NCBI GenBank assembly: GCA_016715865.1
Contig: JADJXM010000037.1
Span: 1-64,000 of the forward strand
Origin: Acidobacteriota bacterium
GTDB taxonomy: Bacteria; Acidobacteriota; Blastocatellia; RBC074
Direction: 5' to 3'
Length of the DNA: 64,000 nucleotides
Shown here: piece after piece, positions 1 through 9,515 of the stretch
Numbering within the stretch: position 1 is the first letter of the stretch
Layout of the letters: each line of letters opens with the position of its first letter
The notes under the pieces: model-generated
Seen by the model: only the letters and a program-made list of their open reading frames with translations
Told to the model about the DNA's origin: nothing
Database searches by the model: none
Program-made: the position numbers and the translations under genes

Positions 1-1
1 G

Positions 2-1267
2 AGTGAGACAACACGTGCCGAGCTTCGAAATAAGCCCCCGAATATCCTGCTGACCAATTATGTTATGGCCGAACTGATGCTGGTCAGGCCGGAAGATCAG
101 CGTTTTATGGACATCGCCGGCGGAGGCTTGCGTTATCTGGTCTTCGACGAGCTGCATACCTATCGGGGCAGGCAGGGAGCGGATGTGGCGATGCTGATCC
201 GCCGGATAAAGGAGAAGTGCGCCGCTCCGGACATCATTCACATCGGTACGAGCGCGACCATGGTAGCGGACAGGCAGGTCGGTCCGGATAAGCGGCGCGC
301 TATGGTAGCCGATTTCGCGTCGAAGCTGTTCGGTCACGCATTCAACGCGGATCAAGTGATCGAGGAGAGCCTGGTTACCTTCACGGAAGGAGGATTGCCG
401 TCGCGCGAAGAGCTTCACGCCGCGTTGGGTAATCCACTCTCAACAACGACAGATGAATTCAAACGTCATCCGCTGGCTCGCTGGGCAGAGATCGAATTCG
501 GCGTCGAACCGGAAGAGGGGGGCCGGCTGAAACGGCGCGTCCCCCGGACGCTGGCAGCAGCGGCTAAACTGCTGTCTGATACATCCGGCGTCGAGGCGAA
601 AGTCTGCGAACTCAGGTTGCGTGAGCTGATAAGCCTTGCCGGAACTCTCAATCGCCAGACGAGAGGCCGCGCCTTTGCATTCAAGCTGCATCAGTTCATC
701 GGGCAGGGACGCGCGCTCTATGCGACTTTGGAACCTGTAGACCGGCGAGAATTCTCGATGGAAGGCCAGGTCAGGGCAAGCGGAGGAAGGCTCTATGCTC
801 CAGTGAAGTTCTGTCGTCAATGCGGACAGGATTACTATCATGTGCTGCGAGGCGATTCGCGATTCATCCCCCATCCGGTAGAATCGAGCGAGGATGACCA
901 AGAGCCGTCCGGGTTATCTGATGCGGCTCCGCTGGTGAATGACTGGAGCGATGACCAGATCCCGTTGAATGGCGAGACAGGAAACGGCAAACTCCGCAAG
1001 ACCTGGAGGGACAGGGTTCCCGTTGCGGTCTTGGTCTCGCCTGATGGCTCATACGGTTCGCAGCAGCGAGATGGCACAATCAAGATGTGGTGGCAGGCTG
1101 TTCCCTTCTCACTTTGTCTTAACTGCGGCGAATTTCATACCGCCCAGGAAAGGGAGTTTGGAAAACTCGCCTCGATATCGAGTGAAGCGCGATCATCAGC
1201 CACGACGATTCTGGCCACATCGCTACAAGAAATGCCGGAAAGACGGGCGGGCGTAACAAACTGTTGA
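2..1267 (+). pseudogene. MrfA/YprA-like (COG1205) DEAD/DEAH helicase, N-terminal part, cut by window start and frameshifted
   Basis: The reading frame is already open at base 2 (PPNILLTNYVMAELML), so the true start lies outside the window. Helicase signatures are a Walker B-type box in the segment VFDELHTY (DELH) and motif III in GTSATM. Zinc-ligand candidates follow (FCRQCGQDYY, LCLNCGEF). The frame ends at a TGA at 1265, but family-like sequence continues in the +2 frame immediately afterwards (KLLTDNRQDASLQ), so the stop is a frameshift between about 1220 and 1245 and not the natural end. The family consists of ATP-dependent DNA translocases related to the mitomycin repair factor MrfA and to helicases of defence islands. 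Its downstream pieces are listed separately. Confidence 0.8.
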
Positions 1268-2687
1268 CCGACAACCGCCAGGACGCTTCGCTCCAATCAG
1301 GACACTTCAACGATTTCATACACTTGTCGCTTCTCCGCTCTGCGCTACATGCCTCGCTTCTGGATGAGAAGGAGCTTCGATCCGATGGCGTGGCGGCAGC
1401 GTTGTCAAATCCTGCGGGCTGACTATACGTGACATCGCCCGCAATCCAGAGCTGGACCCGAATTCTCAGGCGGCACAGGATGTCTGGCGGGCATTCACCG
1501 AACTGACGGAATACAGGCTCTATGAAGATCTGCGCCGGGGCTGGCGTGTCATCCAGCCTAACCTCGAGCAGGTTGGCCTGCTGCGAATCGGATATCGTGG
1601 CTTGAAAGACCTGGCAGCAGACGAATCACGCTGGACCTTTCATCCGTCGCTGTCATCGCTTTCACCCGTTGAACGCAGTGAGACATTGCGCGTTTTGCTC
1701 GACCACTTTCGTCGCAAGCTGGCTATCAATAACCGCATCCTACAGGAGACAAATCAGCAGCAGATTCGCCGTCGCTCTGAACAAAATTTGAATGAGTTCT
1801 GGGGACTCGATTCGGAAATAAACCAACTACGGACCTCTACCCGCTTCGTTCTGACGGGCACGTCAAACCGCGGGGGCGAAGGGATCAGCCTGGGAGAACG
1901 CAGCGCTCTGGGTCGTTACCTTCGCACGAGACTTGGGGTCACTTCGAATGAGTACCCGAATTTCATATCTGATATTCTTAATTTAACGATCTCACAGGGA
2001 TTCCTCTCGGCTGGACCCAGTGGATGATCATCAATATTTTCAACTTGATGCGACCTGCCTGCTCTGGCAATTGGGAGACGGGTCCCCGCTGCCGCCAGAT
2101 CCCATTTACTCGCGAAGAACTGCCTCCTCTGGTTACGCTCAGTCTCCGCCACCGGTAAATGCCTTTTTCCAGAACTTTACCGGGAATCTGCCGCGGCACT
2201 TGCCCAACTGAAGCGCGGGAGCACACTGCACAGGTCGTCAAGCCGGGTGAGCGCGAACGGCGTGAACAGCGATTCCGATGGGAACCAAACGATACACGAA
2301 AGGAGTCCGACCTCGGACGCCGCCTCCCGCTATCTGATCTGCTCGCCGACGATGGAACTCGGCGTCGATATCGCCGATCTCGACCTTGTTCATCTGCGAA
2401 ATGTCCCTCCAACACCAGCCAATTACGCCCAGAGAAGCGGTCGTGCGGGAAGACAGGGTCAGCCCGGACTGATCTTCACATACTGCGGCGCCCTGAACAG
2501 CCATGATCAATATTTCTTTAAACGTCGTGAAGATATGGTTGCGGGCAGCGTTCGCCCTCCTCGCCTCGATCTGACCAATGAAGCTCTGCTTAAAGCTCAC
2601 ATTCATGCATTGTGGCTCGGCTATGTGCGATTGCCGCTCCGGGAATTCGATCGAGCAGGTTATCGATGTAGATGTCGATCTGGATAA
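1268..2687 (+). pseudogene. MrfA/YprA-like helicase, middle part spread over several frames
   Basis: Homologous sequence continues but changes frame repeatedly. NRQDASLQSGHFNDF lies in the frame starting at 1261 and reaches a stop at 1420. LTIRDIARNPELDP through ISQGFLSAG lies in the frame of 1419-2027. DDHQYFQLDATCLLWQLG lies in the frame of 2020. REHTAQVV lies in the frame of 2219. The last piece, 2247-2687, contains helicase motifs V and VI (CSPTMELGVDIADL and NYAQRSGRAGRQGQP). The pieces join in the expected order with almost no lost residues, which indicates single-base indels rather than rearrangement. As read, no functional helicase can be made from this copy. Either the gene is a recent pseudogene or the sequence has errors here. 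Confidence 0.75.
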
Positions 2688-4470
2688 ATTGCCTATTCGG
2701 GAAAATGTTGAGGGGCAGATTCAACTCAGCCAGGCGGCGAAATATCAACTTCAAGAGCGAATATTAATAATGCTCCAGCACGATATCGGCATCCTCAGTT
2801 CAGCCAAATGGTACGGCGAGGGATGGGTGGAGAGAGTGCTGGATGAAGCGCCGAAGTCATTTGACAGGGCGTTCGATCGTTGGCGCGAGCTGTATCGCGC
2901 AGCCATTCGACAGCTGGTGGAGGCAAATAACCTGATAATGAAAGCGCGCCGGCCGGAGGATCAGTCAGCAGCTGAATACCGTCAGAAAGAGGCCTTACGA
3001 CAGCGCAACCTGCTGTTGCAAATCGATACGAATCGCGAAGAGGGTGATTTTTATCCCTATCGGTATCTCGCCAGCGAAGGTTTTCTTCCCGGCTATAACT
3101 TTCCCGCACTGCCGGTACGCGCCTGGGTGCCAAGAGAGCAGGGAGAGTTCATTCCCGAGCCGCGGTTTCTCGCTCTGCGCGAATTCGCCCCGGGCAACAT
3201 CCTTTATCATGAAGGAAACACATGGCAGTCTGTGGCGTTTCAGGCACCTCCCGGCGGATTGGACGACCGGCGCAGTAAGAGACGCCTGTGCCGGACATGT
3301 GGAGCATATTGCGACTCAACTGATGATCGATGCCCGGTCTGCAAAACACGCTTCGACGGTCAGAACAGTCTGATCGCCAGCCTGCTAGAAATGCCAAATG
3401 TCCGGGTCAAACGACGTGAACGAATTACCTGCGAAGAAGAGGAGAGGCGACGACGCGGATACGAATTAGAGACCTTTTTCCAATTCGCACCGGATGAAAC
3501 CGGCAATCGAATCACCCTGATGTTGGTCAACCATGGCTTCCGATCTTCGATTCAGAACGGCCAGCCGGGGTTTCTCATCGATTTCGAAACCGGCGAGGAT
3601 ATTACCCAAATCCCCGCTTCGACTGCGGGAAACAGAGCATCTCAACGCTCTCGCCGCACCGAAAATGTCCGTCTTTCAGTACAGGGAACACAAAACATCC
3701 TCCTGTTGCGCTTCGTCCGGCCCGAGATGCGCGGCAATCCAAGCCTGGAGACGAGTCTCAAATATGCGCTCCAGCGCGGATGCGAACAGGCATTCCAACT
3801 CGATGAATCCGAAATCGGTGTCGAAAGCATCGGAAAAGATGAATATCGAACAATACTCCTGTCGGAATCGGCCGAGGGAGGAGCAGGTATTCTGAGGCTG
3901 CTCGTCGAGGAAGCGGATGCCCTGCAACGCGTGGCTCTTGAAGCCCTTGAACGGTGTCACTTTGACTCCGAAGGGAGAGACAAAAAACCGGACTGTCAGG
4001 CAGCATGTTATGAATGCCTAATGAGTTACAACAACCAGCAGGAGGCAATGTCACTGGATAGACAGGAAATACGTCAGACACTGCTGGATCTGACCGGCAG
4101 CAAGACCCTTCTTCGTGTCGGGGGGCGGGACAGAGCCGCGCACCTGGCGTGGTTGCGATCGCTCACTGATTCGCGATCAGATTTGGAACGAAAATTCCTC
4201 GATCATCTGGAGCAGTATTTACTTCGACTTCCCGACGAGGCCCAAAAAGGAATTAATGAACCGCGCTGCATACCGGACTTTTTCTATTCACCTAACGTAT
4301 GCGTCTTTTGCGATGGGTCTGTTCATGACGAATCCTCTCAGGCGAATAAAGACTCGGAACTCAGAAGAGAGCTTATCAATCATGGTTACAGGGTGATGGC
4401 GATCCGCTACGATCGCGATATAAGAGGGCAAATCGATCAATATCCGGATATATTCGGGCGCAAAAAATAA
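2578..4470 (+). CDS. MrfA/YprA-like helicase, C-terminal part with zinc-binding (DUF1998/MZB-type) and nuclease-like domains
   Basis: This is a long intact frame of about 630 codons, in register with the helicase from about 2640 onward. A zinc ribbon is visible (CRTCGAYCDSTDDRCPVC). Then comes a DUF1998/MZB-like region ending in a Cys cluster (CQAACYECLMSYNNQ) typical of MrfA relatives. The last 110 residues (LERKFLDHL, then PDFFYSP, then VFCDGSVHD and GYRVMAIRYD) look like a PD-(D/E)XK or Vsr-like nuclease domain. The natural start codon is not here; the ATG at 2578 is simply the first in frame. The stop is 46 bases before the EVE/DUF3883 gene, which suggests co-transcription. The nuclease assignment is by motif only. 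Confidence 0.75.
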   Translation: MKLCLKLTFMHCGSAMCDCRSGNSIEQVIDVDVDLDKLPIRENVEGQIQLSQAAKYQLQERILIMLQHDIGILSSAKWYGEGWVERVLDEAPKSFDRAFDRWRELYRAAIRQLVEANNLIMKARRPEDQSAAEYRQKEALRQRNLLLQIDTNREEGDFYPYRYLASEGFLPGYNFPALPVRAWVPREQGEFIPEPRFLALREFAPGNILYHEGNTWQSVAFQAPPGGLDDRRSKRRLCRTCGAYCDSTDDRCPVCKTRFDGQNSLIASLLEMPNVRVKRRERITCEEEERRRRGYELETFFQFAPDETGNRITLMLVNHGFRSSIQNGQPGFLIDFETGEDITQIPASTAGNRASQRSRRTENVRLSVQGTQNILLLRFVRPEMRGNPSLETSLKYALQRGCEQAFQLDESEIGVESIGKDEYRTILLSESAEGGAGILRLLVEEADALQRVALEALERCHFDSEGRDKKPDCQAACYECLMSYNNQQEAMSLDRQEIRQTLLDLTGSKTLLRVGGRDRAAHLAWLRSLTDSRSDLERKFLDHLEQYLLRLPDEAQKGINEPRCIPDFFYSPNVCVFCDGSVHDESSQANKDSELRRELINHGYRVMAIRYDRDIRGQIDQYPDIFGRKK

Positions 4471-4515
4471 TGATCGATATCCCATCGTCATCTCAAAAAA
4501 AACAGTGCAAATATT

Positions 4516-5379
4516 ATGGCTAAAAATTACACGGTATACTGGACAAACTCTGAGTTTAAGCGGATTAAAAATTCAAATGATCCATACATTCAATATGCAT
4601 TCGGCAACCAGTTAAAGAAGGTACAACCTGGCGATATCCTTTGGATTCTCTCTTATACCAAGAATGATGGGCTACTTCTGATTGGGAAGATTGTTGTTGG
4701 ACGAGAAGTAGGCCATGCAGAAGCAAGACGTATATTTGGAGGTAGGCCATGGTCTCAGTATGGCGTTGCAGCAGACGAGCAGACCATGGAGATGTTTCGT
4801 GAAATCTCCCTGAATAACGAAATCAGTAAACTTAGATTCATTAGCAAGACTAATGATCGCTTGAAATACGATGGTTCATTTTTTGATGCTCAGCAATTAC
4901 GCGCCGTACGTGAACTGACAACGAATTCTGCTTCCCGTCTGAATTCTTTATGGAGCTCCGATAAAGGAAGGATAAGTGATACAGCAAAGATAATAAATTC
5001 TACTGGAGGCGGATTTGGCACACCTGAAAACAACAAAAAGGTCGAAATAAGCGCGATCAAGCATGTAATCCAATATCTAAAAGCCAGAAATTGGAAAGTG
5101 GCATCTGTTGAAGCAGATAGAAAAGGGTACGACCTTTCTTGTCAAAAAGGACATCAAAAAATGCATATTGAAGTTAAAGGCATCTCAGGATCTGAAGTAG
5201 CTTTTATTATTACCAATGGGGAGATGATCCGGGCTCAACAAGATGGGAACTTTTACATCTATGCAGTAACTGATGCGACAAGCAATCCTAAAATTCACAT
5301 TTACGACTGTATTCAACTCACAGAAAAATTTGAGATAATCCCGATTGCATTCAGAGTCTTCAAGAAGCAATCTAGGTGA
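4516..5379 (+). CDS. EVE-like / DUF3883 two-domain protein, putative modified-DNA restriction endonuclease
   Basis: 287 residues, intact. Residues 1-130 resemble EVE/PUA-like readers (YTVYWTN, then VQPGDILWIL, then LLIGKIVV), folds that bind modified bases or RNA. The C-terminal part from about 175 is DUF3883-like, with the signature RKGYDLSC followed by HIEVKG, a D-x(n)-E-x-K arrangement seen in PD-(D/E)XK nucleases. The gene follows the helicase by 45 bases on the same strand and is visibly richer in A and T than its neighbours, a sign of transfer. The likely job is cleavage of foreign, possibly modified, DNA together with the helicase. Domain calls are from motifs; the function is inferred. 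Confidence 0.65.
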   Translation: MAKNYTVYWTNSEFKRIKNSNDPYIQYAFGNQLKKVQPGDILWILSYTKNDGLLLIGKIVVGREVGHAEARRIFGGRPWSQYGVAADEQTMEMFREISLNNEISKLRFISKTNDRLKYDGSFFDAQQLRAVRELTTNSASRLNSLWSSDKGRISDTAKIINSTGGGFGTPENNKKVEISAIKHVIQYLKARNWKVASVEADRKGYDLSCQKGHQKMHIEVKGISGSEVAFIITNGEMIRAQQDGNFYIYAVTDATSNPKIHIYDCIQLTEKFEIIPIAFRVFKKQSR

Positions 5380-5495
5380 CTCAATGTAACTTTTCGCAAC
5401 CCCAATAATCATTTTGATTGATCAGGAGCATTTATGAGCATCACATAAACACTCAAGCATAAATTTTGCGGCAAAGCGAATATCGGTCGTCGGCT

Positions 5496-5645
5496 TTATT
5501 CGCAAAGCGCCGCGCCAGTAAGCAGTTCGTTTTCGACCTGTGGCGGGCAACGGAATTCGTACGGCAATCGCTCGATCACGTCAAACGCTTGCATCCTGCC
5601 CAATGCAATCAGCGGGCCGGTATTGATGACGATTCTTTCACTCAT
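5496..5645 (-). pseudogene. DUF3368 / PIN-type toxin, N-terminal fragment
   Basis: A 49-codon frame starts with an ATG overlapping the stop of the antitoxin gene and reads MSERIVINTGPLIALGRM, the typical first strand of DUF3368/PIN ribonucleases with the conserved Asn/Asp-Thr-Gly-Pro-Leu. It then stops after ENELLTGAALCE. Family members are about 150 residues, so the catalytic centre is mostly missing. The overlapping start is the normal layout of this toxin-antitoxin type. This is a remnant that cannot form an active toxin. Confidence 0.7.
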
Positions 5646-5901
5646 TCAAGGCAAAACCGAGTTCGACATCAGCATCTTCCGGTCGCAAATTGCTCATCGA
5701 CGCGCCAATCTGTGTCAGAGCGAACAAGAATTCCACACGGCCTTTCCCGGCCAGCCGCGCGGCTTCACCCGAAGAAAGCCGCCCCAATTCATAGAGCTTG
5801 GCCGCCAGCAGGAACTTCGCTTCGGCCGAGAACTGCTCTCGGTTGATTCCCAGCCGGAATAACAGATCATCCTGATATTCGATTGTAAGTGTTTGCGTCA
5901 T
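5638..5901 (-). CDS. UPF0175 family antitoxin (copy 1)
   Basis: 87 residues, complete. The core (FLLAAKLYELGRLSSGEAAR, then GKGRVEFLFALTQIG) is typical of UPF0175, small helix-turn-helix antitoxins that pair with DUF3368/PIN toxins. The toxin reading frame starts inside its stop codon. Because the partner toxin is only an N-terminal fragment, this antitoxin is an orphan. A near-identical copy lies at 9112-9405. Confidence 0.75.
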   Translation of the reverse strand: MTQTLTIEYQDDLLFRLGINREQFSAEAKFLLAAKLYELGRLSSGEAARLAGKGRVEFLFALTQIGASMSNLRPEDADVELGFALNE

Positions 5902-5989
5902 AGTCTTTCACCTGTGACCGCCATTTTACGCTGGTTATCCTATACCTTCAAATACAACACTCGTGGCCTCGTGGTCGAGATGCCCGGAT

Positions 5990-6270
5990 CAATCTTTCAC
6001 GTGATGCGATTGTGCGGGCCAGAGAAACTGCTGGCGCTTTGGCACAGCTACAGGCAAAAAATGCAGTCAGCCAGGTCGTCCGCGTCTCTGTTGACACTCA
6101 TCGACGAGCTGATAAAAAACCCGGCTATCACTTACGGCCAGGCGGCGATTGTGCTGGATGTCACTCACCGGGCGGCGGTAATGAACATCAGAAAACTGAT
6201 GTTACGCAGCAATATTTTTTGGAATTCCTTGACCTTTCCCAAACCCGCGAAGCGGGTGAGCAGCATATAG
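5990..6270 (+). pseudogene. Fic-family protein, C-terminal winged-helix remnant (copy 1)
   Basis: From about 6020 the frame reads KLLALWHSYRQKMQ and then ITYGQAAIVLDVTHRAAV, matching the C-terminal winged-helix region that follows the Fic AMP-transferase domain in Fic-family proteins. No HPFxxGNGR motif is present anywhere nearby, so the catalytic domain is gone. A single extra A near 6022, compared with copy 2, breaks the join to upstream sequence. Homology ends abruptly at 6200, where the frame runs into hairpin repeat sequence. Confidence 0.6.
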
Positions 6271-6340
6271 CCTGGGATTCCGCTCGGCCTGACGGCCTCG
6301 CTCCACCTCCAGGCTTTATTCTTTCGCCTGCGTTGCAGGC
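6244..6340. repeat. Cluster of three REP-like hairpins
   Basis: Three short inverted repeats stand in a row: CCCGC-GAA-GCGGG at 6244-6256, a larger imperfect arm pair from AGCCTGG (6269) to CCAGGCT (about 6315), and CCTGC-GTT-GCAGG at 6328-6340. The layout is the same as in the cluster at 9897-9994, so both appear to be degenerate members of one repeat type. The cluster begins 44 bases beyond the end of the Fic remnant of copy 1. Confidence 0.55.
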
Positions 6341-6430
6341 TCTCAGAAGAATATGTTTGAGCAATCCAAAAATTTGTCAAATCAATCTTAAAGGCCTCTT
6401 CCGCGTAACATCAATTATTGACTGACAGTC

Positions 6431-8601
6431 TTACTGGCAATTCAGAGTTTGTTGTATCTCCTTTACATTGCGGAATAGCCGGTAGTATTCAGTAAAGTGA
6501 AGCTCACCGAAACCCCGTGCGATTCTGATCTGTCGGATGAAATCGTCAAGCAGGTCACAGGCTGTACCGGTATCTTTTTGGTTCAGGGCGTTGAGTGTTG
6601 GCCCTATCAGGTACAGGAGTTTGATTCTCGTGTTCTCAGAAAATGTGCCAGGGGCAATTCCCTTGATGAGGAGATCGAGTTGGTTAACCTGTTTAATGGC
6701 ATTGGGGAAAGATACCAATACCACCGGCACAAAGTTGGCTACTAGAACGCGGTTCGCACCGACATCGAAAGTGTAGCTGGCCAGAACGCTCACGACCAAC
6801 CCGTCTTCCGTCCAGTTGACGAAGGTGTAACCCGCGTTGGCTGCTGCAGCTACGGTGACACTGGAGCCACTGTTATAAGTGCCGCCGCCGCTGGTACTGC
6901 CGCCGGCAATCGGTGAGGCACTTGTAACGACGTTAAATGTCTGCACGAAGTTCGCCACGAGGTATCTATCAGCGTTGACGGTGAACGGATAGACGGCGTT
7001 GTTGCTCACCACAATGCCGCCCTCAGTCCAGTTCAAGAATGCATAATCAGGGTTGTGAGACGCGATGACAGTCAGATGTGTCCCGTGGTTATAGGTGCCG
7101 AATCCGATTGTGGTGCCGCCGACGGGAGGCGTGCGCTGGTTACAATCGTACTGGTGACAGCAGCGCCCGCCGAGATCGTTATCGTGTGGGTCTTTGATAC
7201 GAAAGTACCCGTGGTATCCGACGCTTCGATTGTAAATGTGAACACGCCGGGTACCCTCGGAGTCCCTGACAGAACGCCCGTCACGGGATCGAATGTCAAA
7301 CCGTCCGGAAGTAATGAACCAGGCTGTTTGAGCGATGCAAGAAACGGGTTACTTCCAGCAACAACGACGGTGCGATCGGGATACGGCAGATTGAGTTCGC
7401 CATCCTGAACGTGATCGATAAGATCCAGCGCCGGGGCGATGTCGAAGCCGGACATCTGCGCGCCGAAGAAATCGCCAACAACCATAATGGTCGAGAGGTC
7501 GACCGTTACCTTGACCCACTCTCCCGTCTTGGGATCGATGTGGTCGTTGTATGTTACTTTGCCGACCCCATGGATGCCATCTGGCGCCACCGTATCGGCC
7601 ATGGCCTCACCTGATTCCGCATCGATAGGCCCGATATACTTGTAAAACTCATACCGGCGGGTGATGACTTCATCGCCATCCGGCAGTTCTTCCGGCTGAC
7701 CACGGAGTTCGCCGTTCTTGCCGCCTTCGGCGGCTCCAAACTCAGTTTGCAGAATCCGCCATTCGGTCTCCACTTCGGACGGCTCGCCGTTTGTCCATGG
7801 CTGGGGCTCTCCAGGATCATCCGCTACGAGATCCTCCAGACGAACTTTATTGGAATTGTGGGTGGTAGTCTTGATGTCCTTGACCCACGACGCCTCGCCG
7901 AATTGGAAAACGGGCGGGGCGGGCGGCGGTGGCGGAACGACTACTGGCACGACCTGAGCGGGAACGGCCAGCATTGGCGGGATATAAACGAAAGTTGGAG
8001 TCGAAACATTGACCGGAGGCCCGTGGATCAGATTGCCTCTCCCGTCGTCGATCAACCAATTGTACCTTACGACCGAGGGGGCGCCGTAATAGCCGACCCC
8101 GAAATGCTCGCCGCCGAAGTTGACCGATGGGTTGGTGAACTGGTGGCCCTGGGTGGGAGCGATGGGACCTGACGGGATTGCCGTATATGCTGCCCAGGTT
8201 CCATCCGGGTTTTCGCGCTGGCGTAGCGGACCAATACCTTGGGATGCAGAGGTCGGAGAGATCCTCTGTTATTTTGGAACTCCGTAATGATTGTAATCAT
8301 AGGTGTAGGTGATGTCCTTGCTGTGAATACCCTCCAGCTCGATATCAAAACCGTGGGCCTCGACCCCGGTGTCGTTGACGCAATCGAAGTTGTTGAGAGT
8401 TCCATATGCGATACTGAACCCGACGCCACGGGCAACATCAGCTTTCGAGGCCAATGCACAGATCAAGCTCAAGGCTCCCAGCATCATCATTCTCAAGTTG
8501 CTTCTTAAGATGACCGGGATCCTCGCCACGAGTCCTTCCCTGTCTTCAGTTTTGACGTGCTGTGTCTGTTTTAAGGCAGTTGTTCGTTTAGTAAATTTCA
8601 T
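6431..8601 (-). pseudogene. Secreted multidomain protein (putative-Ig, two InlB-B-type repeats, FIMAH-like tail), interrupted
   Basis: One reading frame runs 8601 to about 7140 with an internal TAA at 8271-8269, then a frameshift near 7140 leads into the frame ending at 6431. Restored, it has a signal-like segment (MMMLGALSLICALAS; the ATG at 8490 may be the start), an unknown region with a proline run (VVPPPPPAPP), a putative-Ig domain (GLTFDPVTGVLSGTPRVPG), two divergent InlB B-type repeats each ending in LVANF, and a C-terminal helical FIMAH-like domain (LLDDFIRQIRIARG). Such proteins are exported and often surface-attached or adhesive. The stop and the shift argue for decay unless sequencing errors explain both. 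It lies between two direct repeats. Confidence 0.65.
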
Positions 8602-8972
8602 CTTACACCAGCGTTTTCGTATGTTTCCGATCGAATCGTCAATATCAGGGTTCTTAATTTTAATAAAGATTAAATTCTCTTTCGGATGCTAACCCGAAGG
8701 CCTCTAATAAAACCACGTTAACGCGAAACGCTCTGGAAACCTTGTCGAGTTTCCAGTCCCGATATCGCGTACTTCCCTTACTACGGGCAAACGGCGCGCC
8801 AGACGAAGGTCCTGAATTCGGGACGGCTGCAAAATAAAATGGCCATTTTAGCAATCGAGAGGAGTGGTATCTTGCTATGACAAGTTGATAAAGGTATTTG
8901 TCAATTGGGCATTATTCCCCAAAGCGTGGGGAAAATTCCCACATAGTAAATGGCAAGAAGTAAAAGTTATGT
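8602..8972. other. Gene-free stretch upstream of the secreted-protein gene
   Basis: No credible coding frame. It presumably holds the promoter of the leftward secreted-protein gene, but I see no clear promoter boxes. A weak inverted repeat around TTCCCCAAAGCGTGGGGAA (about 8922-8940) is the only visible structure. The direct repeat copy 2 begins at its right end. Confidence 0.5.
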
Positions 8973-8998
8973 GGCAAAACGAATATCGGTCGTCGGCT

Positions 8999-9148
8999 TT
9001 ATTCGCCAAGCTCCGCGCCAGTAAGCAGTTCGTTTTCGACCTGTGGCGGGCAATGGAATTCGTACGGTAATCGCTCGATCACGTCAAACGCCTGCATCCT
9101 GCCCAGCGCAATCAGCGGGCCGATATTGATGACGATTCTTTACACTCA
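8999..9148 (-). pseudogene. DUF3368 / PIN-type toxin fragment, start frameshifted (copy 2)
   Basis: Same fragment as in copy 1 (IVINIGPLIALGRMQ ... ENELLTGAELGE, stop). Here one extra T just after the start codon puts the ATG out of frame, and the conserved Thr of NTGPL is replaced by Ile. The toxin is therefore both truncated and untranslatable from its normal start. Confidence 0.65.
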
Positions 9149-9405
9149 TTCAAGGCAAAACCGAGTTCGATATCAGCATCTTCCGGGCGCAAACTGCTCA
9201 TCGACGCGCCAATCTGTGTCAGCGCGAACAAGAATTCGACACGGCCTTTTCCGGCCAGCCGCGCGGCTTCACCCGAAGAAAGCCGCCCCAATTCATAAAG
9301 CTTGGCTGCCAGCAGGAACCTCGCTTCGGCCGAGAACTGCTCCTGGTTGATTCCCAGCCGGAATAACAGATCATCCTGATATTCGATTGTAAGTGTATGC
9401 GTCAT
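9112..9405 (-). CDS. UPF0175 family antitoxin (copy 2, extended C-terminus)
   Basis: 97 residues; the first 87 are nearly identical to the 5638-5901 copy. The single-base insertion that ruins the toxin start also removes the antitoxin stop codon, adding the tail CKESSSISAR. The helix-turn-helix-like core (ELGRLSSGEAARLAGKGR) is intact. An orphan antitoxin without a working toxin. Confidence 0.7.
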   Translation of the reverse strand: MTHTLTIEYQDDLLFRLGINQEQFSAEARFLLAAKLYELGRLSSGEAARLAGKGRVEFLFALTQIGASMSSLRPEDADIELGFALNECKESSSISAR

Positions 9406-9515
9406 AGTCTTTCACCTGTGACCGCCATTTTACGCTTGTTATCCTATACCTTCAAATACAACACTCGTGGCGTCGTGGTCGAGATGCCCGGATCAATCTT
9501 TCACGTGATGCGATC

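Larger units (their letters stand above)
5470..6200. repeat. Direct repeat, copy 1 of a 731-bp segment with toxin-antitoxin and Fic remnants
   Basis: Bases 5470-6200 match 8973-9703 almost base for base, in the same orientation and with the same length. Similarity starts at the shared GGCAAA and ends at CATCAGAAAACTGAT. Differences include a single T inserted in the toxin remnant of copy 2 and a single A inserted in the Fic remnant of copy 1. The two copies flank the secreted-protein pseudogene at 6431-8601. Confidence 0.9.

Noticed and set aside
2..5379. DISARM or BREX system
   Set aside because: No methyltransferase, drmA/drmB pair, pglX, pglZ or brxC is visible; a single helicase of MrfA type plus DUF3883 is not enough for either name.
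8269..8271. Programmed stop-codon readthrough in the secreted-protein gene
   Set aside because: The gene also has a separate frameshift near 7140, so decay or error is simpler than a regulated readthrough.
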